NCBI GenBank assembly: GCA_025677825.1
Contig: JAIXMO010000022.1
Span: forward strand, 1 to 64,000
Source of the DNA: Helicostylum pulchrum
Lineage: Eukaryota > Mucoromycota > Mucoromycetes > Mucorales > Mucoraceae
Reading direction: 5' to 3'
DNA length: 64,000 nt
This document shows, piece by piece, positions 1 through 9,293 of this stretch. The first letter of the stretch is position 1. Every line of letters starts with the position of its first letter. The translations under genes were made by a program, and so were the position numbers. The notes below the pieces were generated by a model. The model saw only the letters and a list, made by a program, of their open reading frames with translations, had not been told where the DNA came from and did no database searches.

Positions 1-1566
1 ACAGTGTGAAAAGCTGCAATTTAAACTTAAAGACAATTTTACGTAAATGGCAATTCAAAGGTTACTGTGTTACAACAAGAAACATCAAATGTAGTAGTTG
101 TTATGAGTACCTCATTTGAATATAGCTTGTTAAGATCATTTTGCAAGTCAGTCAAAAAATTGAAAGCACTTGAAATATGCTCGGCATTGATCAGTAGAGC
201 TTCATTGATGGATGTCTTGAGAATTGCTAACCTTGACTGCAAAAACATCAAGAATATTAATGTGCCTTCCGAAGACTTCCCACGTTGGCAAAAGCAAAAT
301 AAAAAGCATAAAGATTCAACTGTTACTTTTACAAGAAGAACAAACGTGGTAATTTTTTTAGGCTTTTTTTATGAATAAGCATTATTAATAAATTCTTTTA
401 TTGACAAATAGGAATACTATCATGAAATTGCAGAGTTAGCCAACCCTTTATTAGCTAACGTTAGCTTTGAAGCAGTATGCAATGAAAGTAGAAAGCACTG
501 GGTAGTCAATAATACAAACATGACAGAAAAATTAGAGGCAATCCGTACAGCATCCATTTTGAAGTTGAAAAAAAAGCCCAAGCTCAATTCACCTGTAGAG
601 GCATTATCGTTAAACTATATTATCATTATCTCACCCGAGTATCACCTTGATTACTCAGTTGATTTAACACAATGGGAGAAAGTAGTCAAAACTTGCAAGA
701 AAATATATCTCAAGGAAGAAGAGTCAGTAAAGAAAGATGAATGGAGAATGATCAAAGATAGTATTGACGAATTTTCTAGCTGGTGTAACTCTTCCATCTC
801 TAGCATCCAAGAATCAATTGATGAAACTAAAGTCCCTGCAGAATATAAGAAAAATGGCAATTACAAGAGAACAATCAATATGTTTAACAATATTATACAG
901 CATATATCTTATAATTGGGACACTAAAAAGTTATCCGAGAACACTTTCATTAATCAAATCATTGATCCAATTATTGTTGCTTTCCTTGACAAAGAAAATC
1001 CTGCAATAATGTACAAAGGTTCTGATTCTGAATTACAAGAATCCAAAGAAAGAAAATTCGAACAAGCAAGAGTAAATAACCATGATACTACCAATATCAA
1101 AGGTCGTATTCCTGACAGGTCGGCTTACGTTACCAGTACTAGCAGCAATAACCACCATATTTTCCTTTGTGAGGTAAAGACCGAATCATGTTCCAACGGA
1201 AGACCAGATTTAGTGAAGCTTGGTTCAATGATGAAAGATTGTATTGATAATGCCATAAAGAAAGGAATCAGAGATTATTTTGCTGTTGGTTTATTAGTTG
1301 AAGGTAGAACGGCTACATTGTATTCCGCAAGCTTACCATCTGAAGGGGTATACGCACTTGTTGCAATGGATACTTTCTTCATTCCTACAAGTAGCAAAGA
1401 TATGGATACCTTGGTGTCAACTAGCAGAGGAATGATAAAGTGCAGAGCACTCGTAGTAAAAGCAGCAAGTATAATAAGTAATGATGATAGCAATGAAGAA
1501 CCAAATTTGGGAATGATTCGTAAAAGCTGCAGCTCACCTTCGCACCATACCGAGTATTATATGTAA
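1..1566 (+). CDS. PD-(D/E)XK-like hypothetical protein, 5'-truncated at window edge
   Basis: Two exons are visible, ending at 348 and starting at 412. The intron 349-411 is GT...AG and the reading frame is continuous across it. The last 385 codons are uninterrupted and stop at 1566. Near the C-terminus there is Pro-Asp (nt 1111-1116), a short variable loop, then a hydrophobic strand ending Glu-Val-Lys (nt 1171-1179). This D...E-x-K spacing is that of PD-(D/E)XK nuclease folds, so a nuclease-like fold is inferred; activity is not shown. The 5' end is incomplete: the frame open at base 2 and the frame open at base 31 differ by one base near 41-46, so a frameshift or an unseen junction lies there, and no ATG precedes 106. 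I do not know the function. The C-terminal half reads like a multicopy Mucorales family. Confidence 0.6.
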
Positions 1567-1784
1567 ATAAGTCACTACTGTTACAATATTGTCATTATAC
1601 CTTTATCGATTCTCGTTTGGTAGCATTGATATTACATATTCATTACCGTTTTATATTATTATCATGTACATTTAATAAAATTGTTTTATTAAAAATTAAT
1701 TTAAAGAGGGGAAAAAAAAGGGGGGGGGGATTATATACATACCACTCTAGTAGTAGTAGTAATGCTTAAACCTTATCCATGCTT

Positions 1785-2060
1785 TCAATGTTGAAAGTCA
1801 TCGATGATCATTTCCCTATTTTCTTCAATTATTTCCTGCCAGTCTTGGAAACGAACACCGTTTCTGATGTGGAACGCCATGGCGCGCACCTCACGATCGT
1901 TCTTTACAGCATCTTTCACCTCTTTTACCTGAATATGGCTGAGAACTTGGTACAGCTGGAATTTCTCAGGAATTACCAAGGCAATTAACCCGTGGTTGTT
2001 GATGATGTCTACCTCTGCGTGGCAATCACTGGCCATGTTTTTGAGGTTTCTTTCATTCAT
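1785..2060 (-). CDS. Small hypothetical protein (91 aa)
   Basis: A single ATG-initiated frame of 91 codons with mixed charged and hydrophobic composition, rich in Asn, Ile, Glu and Val. It is not low-complexity, unlike most spurious frames here. No domain is recognised and no signal peptide or membrane segment is visible. The upstream side on this strand is a poly-A/T stretch with no obvious acceptor, so it is either a one-exon small gene or the 3' exon of a lost gene. The opposite-strand frame of 69 codons is judged a shadow. Confidence 0.35.
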   Translation of the reverse strand: MNERNLKNMASDCHAEVDIINNHGLIALVIPEKFQLYQVLSHIQVKEVKDAVKNDREVRAMAFHIRNGVRFQDWQEIIEENREMIIDDFQH

Positions 2061-2352
2061 GGCAGGAAATGTTTGAGCTTTTTTTAATTTTTTTTTTTTT
2101 CAGAACACATGCCATACGACTGATTATTTGACACCCGAAGGGAATTTCTTAACGACCACAGAATCATGTAGAAATTGTACATGTTGATTACTAGCTTCAA
2201 GTTTTTTTATTTATTTATTTAATTCTAAAATTCAAAGCTGCAAGTTATTTTTTTCTTTGTAATAAATAGTATTAGTAGCTAACTGGTCAAGATGTGTTAT
2301 TAACGCTATCTGTTTTGTTTTTACTTTTCTAATGCTTTGCGGTCGTTGGGAT

Positions 2353-2640
2353 CTATGCCATTAAGCTGTATTCGTAGCCATCAGACAAGGGCTTCAAAGT
2401 ATCACTTATCTTATTTTTAGTGCCACCTGTAATAATCATACACACGTCAGTTTTATTAAAAAGAAAATGTCAAAAAAAAATACAGTACCCATCTTGGCCT
2501 TCTTCTTAGTAGGCAATATCACTGTTTTCTTCTTAGCCTCGTTACCCTCTGTTTCTTTATCTTCTTTTATTATGAACCCACTTATCTCCAACAGAAAAAC
2601 ATATATCAAGTAGTCTTGGATTATTTCATATTTAACCTAA
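2353..2640 (-). pseudogene. Two-exon gene fragment (C-terminal end only)
   Basis: On the minus strand a frame enters after an AG near 2640 and reads a lysine/glutamate-rich segment to a GTACTG donor at 2488. After an intron (2427-2488, ending TTACAG) it continues in phase to TAG at 2353-2355. The second exon ends with residues GYEYSLMA. Basic clusters AKKKTV and PTKKKAK could be nuclear-localisation-like. No start codon or upstream exons are found, so this is either the tail of a lost gene or a fortuitous frame. Family not recognised. Confidence 0.3.
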
Positions 2641-3151
2641 CCAAACTATACTTACCTATATTATATCCTAAACAAACTATACTTATTTACATTATATCCT
2701 ATACAATATTATATATTAAATATCAATAAACTCTTACTGCAATATTTTTTTACAAAAAACTTTTAATTCAAACATTGTAAGCGAGTTTTCTATTATTTTT
2801 TAGAGCAATTATTTTTTAGGTAGCCTTTACAGTTTTTGGAGTGGTCTTTTTTTTCAAGGGCAGTTGTGTGAGAAAAAAAAAACGGGCCATCTGACAAAAC
2901 ATGAGTGCGCATCGAGCCTTTAGTTTATTATATATATATCTTTTATTCTACCCCATTTACCACATCTTCTTTCTATATCATGCATTAACGACATGTACAC
3001 CTGTATAGCTTTATTTACTTACTTTGCGGTTGATTTTCCAATATGTCTATCCATGTTATTAAAATGTTAACAATTTACTTGCTATAAAAAAAGTATTTTT
3101 TTAGTATCGTCAAAATACGTGCCTAAAAGATTTTTTTACCTGCATATCAGT

Positions 3152-3360
3152 ACCTCTTGTTTTCGTAAAATTGTCCTTTGCTCAATTCGTAAGAGATCTA
3201 CCTATTAACAGAGTGTCTGCTGTAGATGAATCTTATCTTTTTTTAAGGTACTTTCATGTCTCTAGCATTTTTTTCTGATTTTTAGTTAGTGTCGACAACT
3301 ATTGCCTTGATCTTTTTTTTTTTTAATCCACAAGAAATTTTATGCGTCGGTATTTTAATA
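3152..3360 (+). repeat. Dispersed ~210-bp direct repeat, copy 1
   Basis: Starts ACCTCTTGTTTTCG and ends near GTCGGTATTTTAAT. It aligns along its whole length with 4261-4471 in the same orientation, with scattered substitutions and small indels. Shared blocks include GCTCAATTCGTAAG, TCTGCTGTAGATGAAT and ATTTTATGC. It has no coding frame. It looks like an old duplicated non-autonomous element or a duplicated intergenic segment. Confidence 0.75.
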
Positions 3361-4222
3361 GGACGCATAAAAAAAAAATGGGAATGATTTATTATAAAAC
3401 TACTTACGATTTAAGGAGAACCCAACAGAGTCTTCTAAGCTTCTAAATAAAAGATATGTTTAATACTTTACTTGAGTATCTTAATGGACCTTTCACTTAC
3501 GTTACCATTTGTTTTATTTATTTATTTTTGATTTTGTGCATTTTCGTCATTTTCAATTTAAAAAGTACGATTTCTTTTTCAAAATAGGAAAAGTCATCTG
3601 TATTATTCTTTCACTTCAATTTTGAGCTACTTAAAGGGGTTTCTCTTCATACGATCTTGTAACCCAAACTTGAATATACTTATAACAAATCTTGGACGCA
3701 ATGTTTTATATCTAGCTGCTTAAAATATTAAGTACGAAAAAAAAAAAGGGAAAAAGGTTAATTTAATCAACACATAAAAAGCTGATAAAAGAGGACAATG
3801 CTTTTTTTCAAGCTAACTTTTTTTATCGGAAGTAATTTACGCTCATCATGGTATGGAATTGGTTTTTTTTATGGACTGGGATTATCATTATTTAATCCTT
3901 ACAAATATATTGCTTTTTAAGTCGGTTCTTTAATTCCTATCAAGTCAAACTGCATTATATGTTGAGAATTCTTTTTAATGCATTCATATATAAAATAAAA
4001 TCAGATGGAAACAGTAACGATAAAAAAGACCTTCATTATTTCGAATCGACTTGATCTATAACCCTTGCAAGTATAATCTTGTAAAGATGTAGGTTTCTAA
4101 ATATCGTAAATGTTTTTTCATTTTAACAAATTGTCTTTAAACACTAATACGACAATTATACCCACGTAATTTTATAGTTCAAGTATACGCTTTAATCGAT
4201 TCATATTTATTGATGTGTGGCG

Positions 4223-4254
4223 TCACCTCCGCGCATATTTCAAATATGCGGGTG
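4223..4254. repeat. Short hairpin abutting repeat copy 2
   Basis: CGCATATTT and AAATATGCG form nine perfect pairs around one base. They are flanked by CACC on the left and GGTG on the right, which can extend the stem with a small bulge. It sits a few bases before the second 210-bp repeat copy and may mark an element end. Confidence 0.55.
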
Positions 4255-4260
4255 AACGAC

Positions 4261-4471
4261 ACCTCTTGTTTTCAGGAAATTCGTATTTGCTCAATTCGTA
4301 AGGGATCAATCTATAAACTGAGCTTCTGCTGTAGATGAATTGTATCTTTTTTTAAAGGTAGTTTCATGCCTGTAGCTTTTTTTCCTGATTTTTAACAACT
4401 ATCTACAACTCTTTGCTTGATCATTTTTTATTTAATCCACCAAAGAAATTTTATGCATCGGTATTTCATTA
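4261..4471 (+). repeat. Dispersed ~210-bp direct repeat, copy 2
   Basis: Second copy of the repeat at 3152-3360, same orientation, about 1.1 kb downstream. The two differ by many substitutions, so the duplication is not recent. No frame is conserved between them. Confidence 0.75.
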
Positions 4472-5027
4472 CATACACAGCAGCAGGCATTCATGATGTA
4501 AATATATTAATAAGAAAGTAAGTATTAAAATAACTTTTGTTGGTTTATATAAAGAAAAATCTGATTTCATTCCCCATGAGTAATAAAGGTCTACAAACAC
4601 GTTTGCTATAAAGTGTAACGATAGGGCTCTCTGACTAAGGCTATGTAGTTTTGCTATTTTCTTATCTTTTTAGCCGATGGATGAGCAGGACAATTTTAGT
4701 TACTTGATTTTACGTTTGTTGGTAACATCAAACTTAAACTACCAAAAGACAAGTTAGCCTCTAAATTCAAGACCGGATGCTATTATGAGCATAGGTATAA
4801 CGAGCGAAACCTGTCGCAGAATTGAAATTATATGCACCTCAGTAATAGTTACCTTTTTTTTTTAGACTTCAACAACATCAGAGTAAGTGTCAATGTATTG
4901 CCTTTATCTCCTTTATCTCCTTTAACACACACACACAAAACCTCAGTCTCCTTTGTGGTAGAATCACACATATAAAACATCACTGGATCCAGTCTATAAA
5001 AGTCATTAAACCCAATCTAAGTGTAAC

Positions 5028-5173
5028 AATCAATCACAATAGTGTGACCACTATTGAAATTAGTATAAATAACAAACTAAAGTCTGCAATCCCTTTTACC
5101 GGGATTGATTTTACACCTAAGAATAAGAAATAAACAATCTTATTCCTTAATTTTTCTGTGTATTTTTCCACAA
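5028..5173 (+). repeat. Shared 5'-flank repeat (inverted homologue at 61921-62093)
   Basis: About 145 bp that align, in reverse orientation, with the sequence immediately upstream of the gene start at 61918. The match includes a conserved stem CAATCCC-ttttacc-GGGATTG and a tail TTTTTCTGTGT...TATTTTTCCACA that in the other copy lies just before the ATG. In this copy there is also a perfect 8-bp inverted repeat CAATAGTG-tgac-CACTATTG at its left end. It looks like a promoter/5'UTR of a mobile or multicopy gene, stranded here without its coding start. Confidence 0.7.
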
Positions 5174-5221
5174 TAACAATATTATTATATTTGTATAGAA
5201 TGCTTATTTTACACGACTAGG

Positions 5222-6095
5222 TTATACCATCTCGTAATTGGGGAAATCAGAATCAACCTTACGGAAATGGAAGTGGAGGTTGTGAACAACCTGGGTATAC
5301 CCCTAATAGATTGCTAAGCAACTTGTTGAGGATAAAGTGGCAGAAAGTACTTTGTTTTTTTTTTATATATGATGTTTGTATACATATTCATTTTATTTTT
5401 ATATAGGCTACACGTAGTTCTGGAGGTAGATATGGAGGATATAATAATAGTAATGATAGTTATAGTAATACTAGTAGAGGAGGTGGTTATAAACCTCAAA
5501 ATCAAGATTATCGTCAACAGTCTGGATATCAACAAGGTGGTAATGAAGGTTATGATACTCTCAATATAATCAATATTATGCACAATACGGTTATGGTCAA
5601 TCAGGACAAGAAGGTGAAGGTTATCAGCAATACCCAGGATATCAATATGCAGGATATAATGAACAAATACCAGGATATAATGAACAAATACCAGGATATA
5701 ATGAACAAATACCAGGAACTGAGCAATAACAAGCTAGTGATTCATCCGCTCCACCACCAACAGGAAGTGATGATAAAAAATCATCAGATACTTCAAATAA
5801 AGAGTACGAAAAGTCTAATGAAACAAATACAGATTCTTCTGCTTACTATGCTCAATATTATGCTGTTCAACAAACTACTCCTGAACAACAAGCCTATTAT
5901 CAATGGTATCAACAATTTTATGCTGGTCGGCAACCACAGCAAGCTTATGGTTCTTATGATCAAGCTCAACAACAAGAGCAACAACAAGAGCAACAACAAA
6001 ACGAGGAACATTCAAACCAACACTATTCTGATGTAGATGGTGAACCAATTGACAACAATAATAACAAAAAAGACTCTACAAACACTAAATATTAA
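5222..6095 (+). pseudogene. Relic of a KH/FUBP-type protein, tyrosine/glutamine-rich C-terminal region
   Basis: A first stretch (from ~5234) encodes Asn/Gly/Gln-rich sequence. After a probable intron ending TATATAG at 5406 come Gly-rich segments such as SSGGRYGGYN. The frame then shifts near 5555-5575 into Tyr/Gln-rich sequence with NQYYAQYGYGQ, hits TAA at 5727-5729, and continues in that frame to TAA at 6093-6095. The downstream part has SAYYAQYYA and QAYYQWYQQFYAG, resembling the tyrosine-rich repeats C-terminal to KH domains in FUBP/KSRP-type single-stranded nucleic-acid-binding proteins. No KH domain is present, so this is a 5'-truncated, frameshifted and nonsense-interrupted copy. The assignment rests on composition and the YYAQYY-type motifs only. 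Confidence 0.6.
5652..5714 (+). repeat. Three perfect 21-bp tandem repeats
   Basis: Three identical 21-bp units encode PGYNEQI three times within the relic at 5222-6095. They lie just before the in-frame TAA. Perfect identity in an otherwise decayed gene implies recent replication slippage or a recent loss of function. Confidence 0.9.
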
Positions 6096-6520
6096 TACAA
6101 TCTATAAAACTATTTTTTTTCTTTTTTTTTTCTCTTTAATTAAAAAAAAATATGAGGTTTTCGTGTAAATAATAAGAAAGGAAATAGGAGTTTTTGTTAG
6201 GATAACGTGCTTTTCAAAGAAGAATATGATGGCACCTTAAATACTTTATTATTATAAAGAGTTTAATGTTTGATACTGAAGCAAAAACTCTCTTAACTAA
6301 AATTACAATATCTTGTATATCCTGATTGCGTTTAAAAGAGCTACCTTCTCTAATATGTTTAAATCATCTATACCCGATCGTATCTGCTTTTGAATAATGT
6401 GATCCTACTCGCAAGAATTGATTCCCATCTTCCGTTTAGCTTAATAAATCCATAGATTTCAGCAGCTACCTTTTTTTTTGAATGTTAAGGTAGCGACATA
6501 ATGATTTTGCCAAAGCTAAC

Positions 6521-8762
6521 AAAAGCTTATTATATGTGTAATAATGAATGAATGTGGAGAAAACATCCTAGCACAAACCTTAAGACACCCACCAAGACTT
6601 GCTAAAGCTTATTTAATTCCAAGCACTGATAGGAATACTATAATGTAGTACTACGCTCAAGAATTGGAGTAAAAAATAGAAAATAAATGATGTAAGTATA
6701 CATGTGAAAAGTAAGAGTTATGATTGCGTACATACCGCCATCAATTTTAACAGAGTTCTTCAATTCAGTGATTCTGGAAAAACTTGCAAAAGCTTATCGT
6801 ATGTGTAATAATGAATGACAGGGCGAAGGAATGTGGAGAAAACATCCTAGCACAAACCTTAAGACACCCACCAAAACCTACTAAAGCTTATTACCCACAC
6901 AATAAAAAGAAATGACGGGGCGAAGGAACGTGGAGAAAACATCCTAGCACAAACCTTAAGACACCCACCAAGACTTGCTAAAGCTTATTTAATTCCAAGC
7001 ACTGATAGGAATACTATAATGTAGTACTACGCTCAAGAATTGGAGTAAAAAACAGAAAATAAATGATGTAAGTATACATGTGAAAAGTAAGAGTTATGAT
7101 TGCATACATACCGCCATCAATTTTAACAGAGTTCTTCAATTCAGTGATTCTGGAAAAACTTGCAAAAGCTTATCGTATGTGTAATAATGAATGACAGGGC
7201 GAAGGAATGTGGAGGTAACATCCTAGCACAAACCTTAAGACACCCACCAAAACCTACTAAAGCTTATTACCCACACAATAAAAAGAAATGACGGGGCGAA
7301 GGAACGTGGAGAAAACATCCTAGCACAAACCTTAAGACACCCACCAAGACTTGCTAAAGCTTATTTAATTCCAAGCACTGATAGGAATACTATAATGTAG
7401 TACTACGCTCAAGAATTGGAGTAAAAAATAGAAAATAAATGATGTAAGTATACATGTGAAAAGTAAGAGTTATGATTGCGTACATACCGCCATCAATTTT
7501 AACAGAGTTCTTCAATTCAGTGATTCTGGAAAAACTTGCAAAAGCTTATCATATGTGTAATAATGAATGACAGGGCGAAGAAATGTGGAGAAAACATCCT
7601 AGCACAAACCTTAAGACACCCACCAAAACCTACTAAAGCTTATTACCCACACAATAAAAAGAAATGACGGGGCGAAGGAACGTGGAGAAAACATCCTAGC
7701 ACAAACCTTAAGACACCCACCAAGACTTGCTAAAGCTTATTTAATTCCAAGCACTGATAGGAATACTATAATGTAGTACTACGCTCAAGAATTGGAGTAA
7801 AAAATAGAAAATAAATGATGTAAGTATACATGTGAAAAGTAAGAGTTATGATTGCATACATACCGCCATCAATTTTAACAGAGTTCTTCAATTCAGTGAT
7901 TCTGGAAAAACTTGCAAAAGCTTATCGTATGTGTAATAATGAATGACAGGGCGAAGGAATGTGGAGGTAACATCCTAGCACAAACCTTAAGACACCCACC
8001 AAAACCTACTAAAGCTTATTACCCACACAATAAAAAGAAATGACGGGGCGAAGGAACGTGGAGAAAACATCCTAGCACAAACCTTAAGACACCCACCAAG
8101 ACTTGCTAAAGCTTATTTAATTCCAAGCACTGATAGGAATACTATAATGTAGTACTACGCTCAAGAATTGGAGTAAAAAATAGAAAATAAATGATGTAAG
8201 TATACATGTGAAAAGTAAGAGTTATGATTGCGTACATACCGCCATCAATTTTAACAGAGTTCTTCAATTCAGTGATTCTGGAAAAACTTGCAAAAGCTTA
8301 TCGTATGTGTAATAATGAATGACAGGGCGAAGGAATGTGGAGAAAACATCCTAGCACAAACCTTAAGACACCCACCAAAACCTACTAAAGCTTATTACCC
8401 ACACAATAAAAAGAAATGACGGGGCGAAGGAACGTGGAGAAAACATCCTAGCACAAACCTTAAGACACCCACCAAGACTTGCTAAAGCTTATTTAATTCC
8501 AAGCACTGATAGGAATACTATAATGTAGTACTACGCTCAAGAATTGGAGTAAAAAACAGAAAATAAATGATGTAAGTATACATGTGAAAAGTAAGAGTTA
8601 TGATTGCGTACATACCGCCATCAATTTTAACAGAGTTCTTCAATTCAGTGATTCTGGAAAAACTTGCAAAAGCTTATCATATGTGTAATAATGAATGACA
8701 GGGCGAAGAAATGTGGAGGTAACATTCCCGTGCAAACCTTAAGACTTGCTAAAGCTTATTTT
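6521..8762. repeat. Tandem array, ~6 copies of a 376-bp unit
   Basis: The landmark AATTCCAAGCACTG recurs at 6615, 6991, 7367, 7743, 8119 and 8495, exactly 376 bp apart. Inside each unit a block beginning GGGCGAAGGAA...GTGGAG and running to CTAAAGCTTATT occurs twice, 97 bp apart, so the unit is 97 + 279. Units are nearly identical. Variant positions (GTGGAGAAAAC versus GTGGAGGTAAC; GCGTAC versus GCATAC) mostly alternate between neighbours, suggesting a 752-bp dimer as the amplified unit. There is no sustained reading frame. On the minus strand each unit holds a 38-nt exon-like block (6736-6773 in the first) between a pyrimidine-rich AG and GTATGT. Confidence 0.95.
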
Positions 8763-8941
8763 ACAATAGTAGTACATGTCTTTGACCAAACGATTTTAGG
8801 AAACAGAAAAGCCAGCAACCTCGAAGAGAAGTGAGTCAAAACTAAACCACAACAAAATACCTTCAAGCAACGATACTGTAGTATACCAATTTTGCAAGAA
8901 TTGCTTGTAAGTGCAAAAAGCTAAAAAAAAACGTAAACAGT

Positions 8942-9026
8942 GTGACGTACTACTACTGACATGAACACCCTTATTTACCTAACAGATAAGCGGTTTTTAA
9001 ATATCTTTATTTTATCGAAAATAGTC
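8942..9026 (+). repeat. Dispersed repeat, copy 1 (second copy at 21453-21541)
   Basis: Contains CCCTTATTTACCTAACAG followed by TAAGC-GTTTTT, matching 21481-21510 closely, with looser similarity upstream from GTGACGTA. It lies just downstream of the 376-bp array, in the gene-less gap 8763-9293, where nothing else is seen. Confidence 0.6.
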
Positions 9027-9293
9027 TCTTTTTTTTAATTAATCAATTAATATTCAATCTTATAAACTTTACACGCAAGGATTACATAAACAGTAAACAT
9101 TGCGCCAAAAAGCCAACTTTTATCACTAAGTAATATTTTTTATTATTAAATTGCTAATTATCAAACAGGGAAAAGAAAAAAGAATTATTATTGCTTGGTT
9201 AAATTGAGTTGGGGGTGGGAGTTAAAAAAGAAAAAGAAAATAAATAAGTATCTGTATTTATATATTCTATAATATACAAGTCGCTTTTATATG

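Larger units (their letters stand above)
2641..5027. other. Gene-poor A/T-rich stretch with diverged repeats
   Basis: No sustained reading frame with splice logic is seen on either strand. The stretch is full of A and T homopolymers. It holds two diverged copies of a ~210-bp repeat (3152-3360 and 4261-4471) and a short hairpin just before the second copy. Otherwise I see nothing in it. Confidence 0.6.

Noticed and set aside
6521..8762. CRISPR array or centromeric satellite
   Set aside because: Units are 376 bp and contiguous with no unique spacers, and the sequence is eukaryotic, so not CRISPR. A centromere cannot be argued from six copies.
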